The notes below the pieces were generated by a model. It was given only the letters and a program-made list of their open reading frames with translations, was not told where the DNA came from and made no database searches. A DNA stretch of 8,031 bases from Legionellales bacterium UBA5158 (lineage in GTDB: Bacteria > Pseudomonadota > Gammaproteobacteria > DSM-16500), in assembly GCA_002413665.1 (NCBI GenBank), contig DHXK01000297.1:6398-14428 (forward strand), given 5' to 3'. A program made the position numbers and the translations under genes. Shown piece after piece: positions 5,562-8,031 of this stretch. The stretch's first letter is position 1. The number at the start of each line of letters is the position of its first letter.

Positions 5562-6580
5562 GGGGTAGGCGCCTGCCGAATAATTAATACCAACTTGCAC
5601 ACAAATGTCAGCAGTGAAAGTAATAACAGAACAGCGACTAAGGTATGTGCGATTGCGCTAATAAGAGGCAACTTAAATATGACATTCGATATACCGATAC
5701 AAAGCTGCAAACAGAGTAAGCCTAATGTAATGTAAAGTGATTTTAATAATTCAAAAGAATATTTTAATTTAGGTAAAGCATAAGCTGCAAATATAATAAT
5801 ATAAATAGTACTAATCAACGCACCCAATCGATGCGCCATATGAATAGTTTGGCGTATCACAGTCGGTAACACACCTCCTTCATAATTTATTCCTATAGGA
5901 GAAAAAATTGAAAATGCTTCTTTAATATGTAAACTCACCACTTCATGATTCAAACACAGTGGGAAATCAGGGCAACTTAAAGCAGCATAATTTGTGCTAG
6001 CCCATGCCCCTAACATAATTTGTAAGAATAAAACGATGACTGCAATAATCGCACCAGGCAATAATTTTGCTAAATGTCCTGAATTTTTTTCTAACATTGT
6101 ATTGTTACGATTTATTAAATAGAGAGTCCACAACGTAGACGCAATTAAAAAACCACCCATTAAATGTTGCGTGACAATAGTCGGCAATAATTTTAAAGTC
6201 ACCGTCCACTGACCCAACATAATTTGATAAATCAACAAAGCTATTAACATAACAGCTAAAATAATATTACTACGTGTACGTGAAGCTGATTGAGAAAAAA
6301 TAATCATAATAATACAGAGAATAAAAAGACTTAAAATAGCAGCAAAATAGCGATGAATCATTTCAGCCCAGGCTTTATAATTAACAAAATGATTATCTGA
6401 AGCTGTGTAATCCTTGAGAGGTGCAATAAAATGTCCGTAACATCCAGGCCAATCTGGACAACCTAACCCTGCATCAATCAATCGTGTAAATGCGCCAAGT
6501 ACAATCACGCATAGACAAAAAAAGGTCGCGCAGAAAGCTAGTTTTGAAAGATAGGTTGTTAGCACATTCTGCTTAACCAA
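5558..6580 (-). CDS. ctaA: Heme A synthase, COX15/CtaA family
   Basis: The enzyme oxidises the C8 methyl of heme O to a formyl group, giving heme A for the oxidase. The product is 340 residues with about eight membrane helices in two homologous halves. Each half has a Cys pair in a periplasmic loop: C41/C47 in GCPDWPGCYG and C203/C209 in SCPDFPLCLN. The four conserved heme-ligand histidines are H76 (EMIHRYFA, with E73), H139 (TQHLMGG), H249 (IHMAHRLGA) and H311 (IAHTLVA). All expected residues are present, so it should be active. The start is TTG 6580 with AGAGG (6590-6594) nine bases upstream; an in-frame TAG lies just before that site. A GTG at codon 6 is the alternative. It overlaps the upstream gene by eight bases and ctaB by four. 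Confidence 0.95.
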   Translation of the reverse strand: MVKQNVLTTYLSKLAFCATFFCLCVIVLGAFTRLIDAGLGCPDWPGCYGHFIAPLKDYTASDNHFVNYKAWAEMIHRYFAAILSLFILCIIMIIFSQSASRTRSNIILAVMLIALLIYQIMLGQWTVTLKLLPTIVTQHLMGGFLIASTLWTLYLINRNNTMLEKNSGHLAKLLPGAIIAVIVLFLQIMLGAWASTNYAALSCPDFPLCLNHEVVSLHIKEAFSIFSPIGINYEGGVLPTVIRQTIHMAHRLGALISTIYIIIFAAYALPKLKYSFELLKSLYITLGLLCLQLCIGISNVIFKLPLISAIAHTLVAVLLLLSLLTFVCKLVLIIRQAPTP

Positions 6581-7079
6581 TTTGTGATACCTCTAACACT
6601 TTTTTCATATCTTTCAGTATATCCATAGGATTTATAGTATCTGCATACACCATAAATAAAAAACCTCTTGGATCTACTAAATAAATTTTATTTTTTATTT
6701 GATCGGGACTTCCGCGAAAAATAGTTAGTGTTATTTTTTTCAAGAGCACATCATTCCCGCTGATCAAGATAGGACTTACGCGATCTTGATCTTTACCTAA
6801 TGCCTTTTGAACTTGATGCAATTCATAATTAATCTGTTTGCATTGTTCATCACACATTCCGTTATCAACATGCATAATACGCCATTTATTTTCTTTTCCA
6901 TTCTCTCCATCTGAATACAATGCTTGTACGTTAACAGGTGGATTAATTAAGGTGCCATGATTCACTGTTTTAAATTCAAAATATTGATGGTAGTGAAACA
7001 AGCCCCAACTTAAAATCATCGGCACTATAAATACTAATAACAATAAATAAATAGGTTTATGATTTTGTTGGATTTTCAT
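6573..7079 (-). CDS. Anchored Sco-like protein with CxxxC, oxidase cluster
   Basis: The product is 168 residues: one membrane anchor (about 10-28), then a periplasmic domain. NHGTLINPP (40-48), W66-R, a CxxxC (C76-DEQ-C80), VQKALGKDQDRV and the late KIYLVDPRGFLFMVY all recall small thioredoxin-like proteins found between surf1 and ctaA in many proteobacterial oxidase clusters. The layout resembles Sco proteins, but I see no histidine in the region where Sco has its third copper ligand. Redox or partial metal-handling work in oxidase assembly is therefore likelier than standard copper delivery; this is inference. ATG 7079 overlaps the SURF1 stop as ATGA, and AAGGA (7086-7090) lies six bases upstream. 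The stop overlaps the start of ctaA by eight bases. Confidence 0.82.
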   Translation of the reverse strand: MKIQQNHKPIYLLLLVFIVPMILSWGLFHYHQYFEFKTVNHGTLINPPVNVQALYSDGENGKENKWRIMHVDNGMCDEQCKQINYELHQVQKALGKDQDRVSPILISGNDVLLKKITLTIFRGSPDQIKNKIYLVDPRGFLFMVYADTINPMDILKDMKKVLEVSQIG

Positions 7080-7825
7080 TTTTGTTCCTTAACGTAACGG
7101 TCACAACTGAAACCTAAATATGCCAACATTAGCACGAAAGCCATCACAAACCATTGTATCGCGTAACCCATATGACGCTCGGGCTCTACTGCTGTAATCG
7201 TCCAATCTCGAACAAAACCATTTTGCTCAGATAGCGCCAAACGCAAAACAAATGGATAATATGAAAAGTGAGTCAGTTTACTTAACTCGGCTATATCAAT
7301 CTTTTGCATCGTTAATGGGTGTATCAGTGGATATAAAATATTTTTTCCTAAAATAAATTGATGTTCATCTAATAATTTTATGTAACCTGTAGTCGTTAAT
7401 ACTTCTTGATCCAAGGTCACTTTTGGGATTGCTTGATTAGCAGGTTTTTCTATCCACCCTCTATCCACTAATAATAATTTTTCTGAATCTGCAACTTGAA
7501 AGGGTGTTAATACTTCGAAGCCTAACCGGCCTTGATAAAGTCGATTCTGTATGAGCATGACTGAATCTTTTAAATACCTCCCCTTCACAATGACAGATTG
7601 AAACTGAATATCTTCATTTTTGATATCTGAAAATGGCTTAGGTGCAGCCTGCAAACGTGACTGATAATTGTTCATTAGTATTTTTTTATAATGATATCGA
7701 TGTAGTTGCCACACCCCGAGCCAGATAAAAATCAGAACAAAAAATACACATAGCAAGAAAAATCCCCACCTGAATTTAAATAGATAGGCTTGCTTGCGTA
7801 GATTAAATTGAAGGCAGATGCCCAT
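7076..7825 (-). CDS. SURF1 family cytochrome oxidase assembly protein
   Basis: The product is 249 residues, typical for bacterial SURF1 (Shy1). It has two membrane helices flanking a periplasmic domain. The first helix (about 20-39) ends in the hallmark LGVWQLHR (36-43). The middle has IQNR and LLVDRGWI, a conserved core stretch. The second helix follows ERHMGYAIQWF (216-226), another family signature. SURF1 helps place heme A in oxidase subunit I, and Paracoccus Surf1 proteins bind heme A. The only usable start is ATG 7825, because an in-frame TAG lies a few codons upstream. The ribosome-binding site is weak (AGAGC), and the gene begins 32 bases after the ctaG stop, with a seven-codon mini-ORF in between. 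Its stop overlaps the next gene as ATGA. Confidence 0.93.
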   Translation of the reverse strand: MGICLQFNLRKQAYLFKFRWGFFLLCVFFVLIFIWLGVWQLHRYHYKKILMNNYQSRLQAAPKPFSDIKNEDIQFQSVIVKGRYLKDSVMLIQNRLYQGRLGFEVLTPFQVADSEKLLLVDRGWIEKPANQAIPKVTLDQEVLTTTGYIKLLDEHQFILGKNILYPLIHPLTMQKIDIAELSKLTHFSYYPFVLRLALSEQNGFVRDWTITAVEPERHMGYAIQWFVMAFVLMLAYLGFSCDRYVKEQK

Positions 7826-7857
7826 TACTGTGCTCTAATATCGCTCATTGTGGGGCA

Positions 7858-8031
7858 TTATAAATCTATTCGACCGGTTGTAAAATGCTTTTGTTTTTTA
7901 ATAAAGTCGGTTTCATCAAATAGCGTATAAGATAAGGTCATTTCTTTGGTGTCTTTGGGTACTGCAGGATCAATGAAGAAATATACTGGCATATCGGCTC
8001 TTTCACCCTTAAAGAAATACTGCTGAGTGAC
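7858..8031 (-). CDS. ctaG: Cox11/CtaG copper chaperone for CuB, C-terminal end (partial)
   Basis: The last 57 codons are visible, and the frame is open to the window edge and ends at TAA 7858-7860. The sequence ERADMPVYFFIDPAV followed by TLSYTLFDE is the C-terminal signature of Cox11, where D-M-P-V-x-F-x-I-D-P and L-S-Y-T-x-F are close to invariant. Cox11 is an inner-membrane protein with a periplasmic copper-binding domain, needed to form the CuB site in oxidase subunit I. Its copper-binding Cys-x-Cys and anchor lie outside the window. After the TLFDE the tail of about 18 residues (TDFIKKQKHFTTGRIDL) is somewhat longer and more basic than many family members. It is the first visible gene of the minus-strand operon. 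Confidence 0.92.
   Translation of the reverse strand, partial: VTQQYFFKGERADMPVYFFIDPAVPKDTKEMTLSYTLFDETDFIKKQKHFTTGRIDL

Noticed and set aside
5562..5600. GTG 5600 as start of ctaB (13 extra residues)
   Set aside because: It would overlap ctaA by 43 bases; ATG 5561 forms a standard ATGA overlap and gives the normal protein length.
1..8031. CRISPR arrays, tRNA or rRNA genes, insertion sequences
   Set aside because: No regularly spaced repeats, cloverleaf-type sequences, transposase motifs or terminal inverted repeats were seen.

Overview
The window is AT-rich, densely packed bacterial DNA. The assembly genes for an aa3-type cytochrome c oxidase (Cox11/CtaG, SURF1, heme A synthase, heme O synthase, Sco) sit beside a cytochrome c5-like protein and a Tim44-like protein. 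This points to a gammaproteobacterium. The low GC, the decayed gene and a large unrecognised soluble protein next to housekeeping genes suggest something like the Legionellales (Legionella, Coxiella, Aquicella or Berkiella relatives). That placement is inference and no marker gene in the window proves it.

Layout. Positions 1-163 (+) hold the 3' end of a Tim44-like domain gene. A small hairpin at 178-195 and a possible 53-residue ORF (197-358) lead into a DUF1622 membrane protein gene (336-677, +). Positions 680-1244 (-) look like a broken gene: two frames that read as coding are separated by a TAG codon and a frameshift. Positions 1245-1387 are non-coding, with a diverged direct repeat and short palindromes, and lead into a 556-residue protein of unknown function (1388-3058, +). 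This protein carries a spaced set of short motifs that recalls the glutamate-cysteine-ligase/amidoligase fold. It ends two bases from the end of an operon running the other way.

From 8031 down to 3061 everything is on the minus strand and probably one transcript. In transcription order it is ctaG (partial), SURF1, a Sco-like anchored CxxxC protein, ctaA/COX15, ctaB/cyoE, a Sco protein, a TlpA/DsbE-like thioredoxin and an anchored cytochrome c5-like protein. Adjacent genes overlap by 4 to 17 bases or lie 10 to 32 bases apart. Together they make heme A (CtaB then CtaA), help insert it (SURF1), deliver copper to CuB (CtaG) and CuA (Sco), keep cysteines reduced (TlpA) and supply a likely electron donor (cytochrome c). 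The structural subunits coxA, coxB and coxC are not in the window. Notably, coxC does not lie between ctaG and SURF1, where it often is.

The respiratory operon is well understood. The parts worth a second look are the 556-residue protein with its leader region, the gene remnant beside it, the compact arrangement of the operon tail, and the hairpin and small ORF near the left edge.
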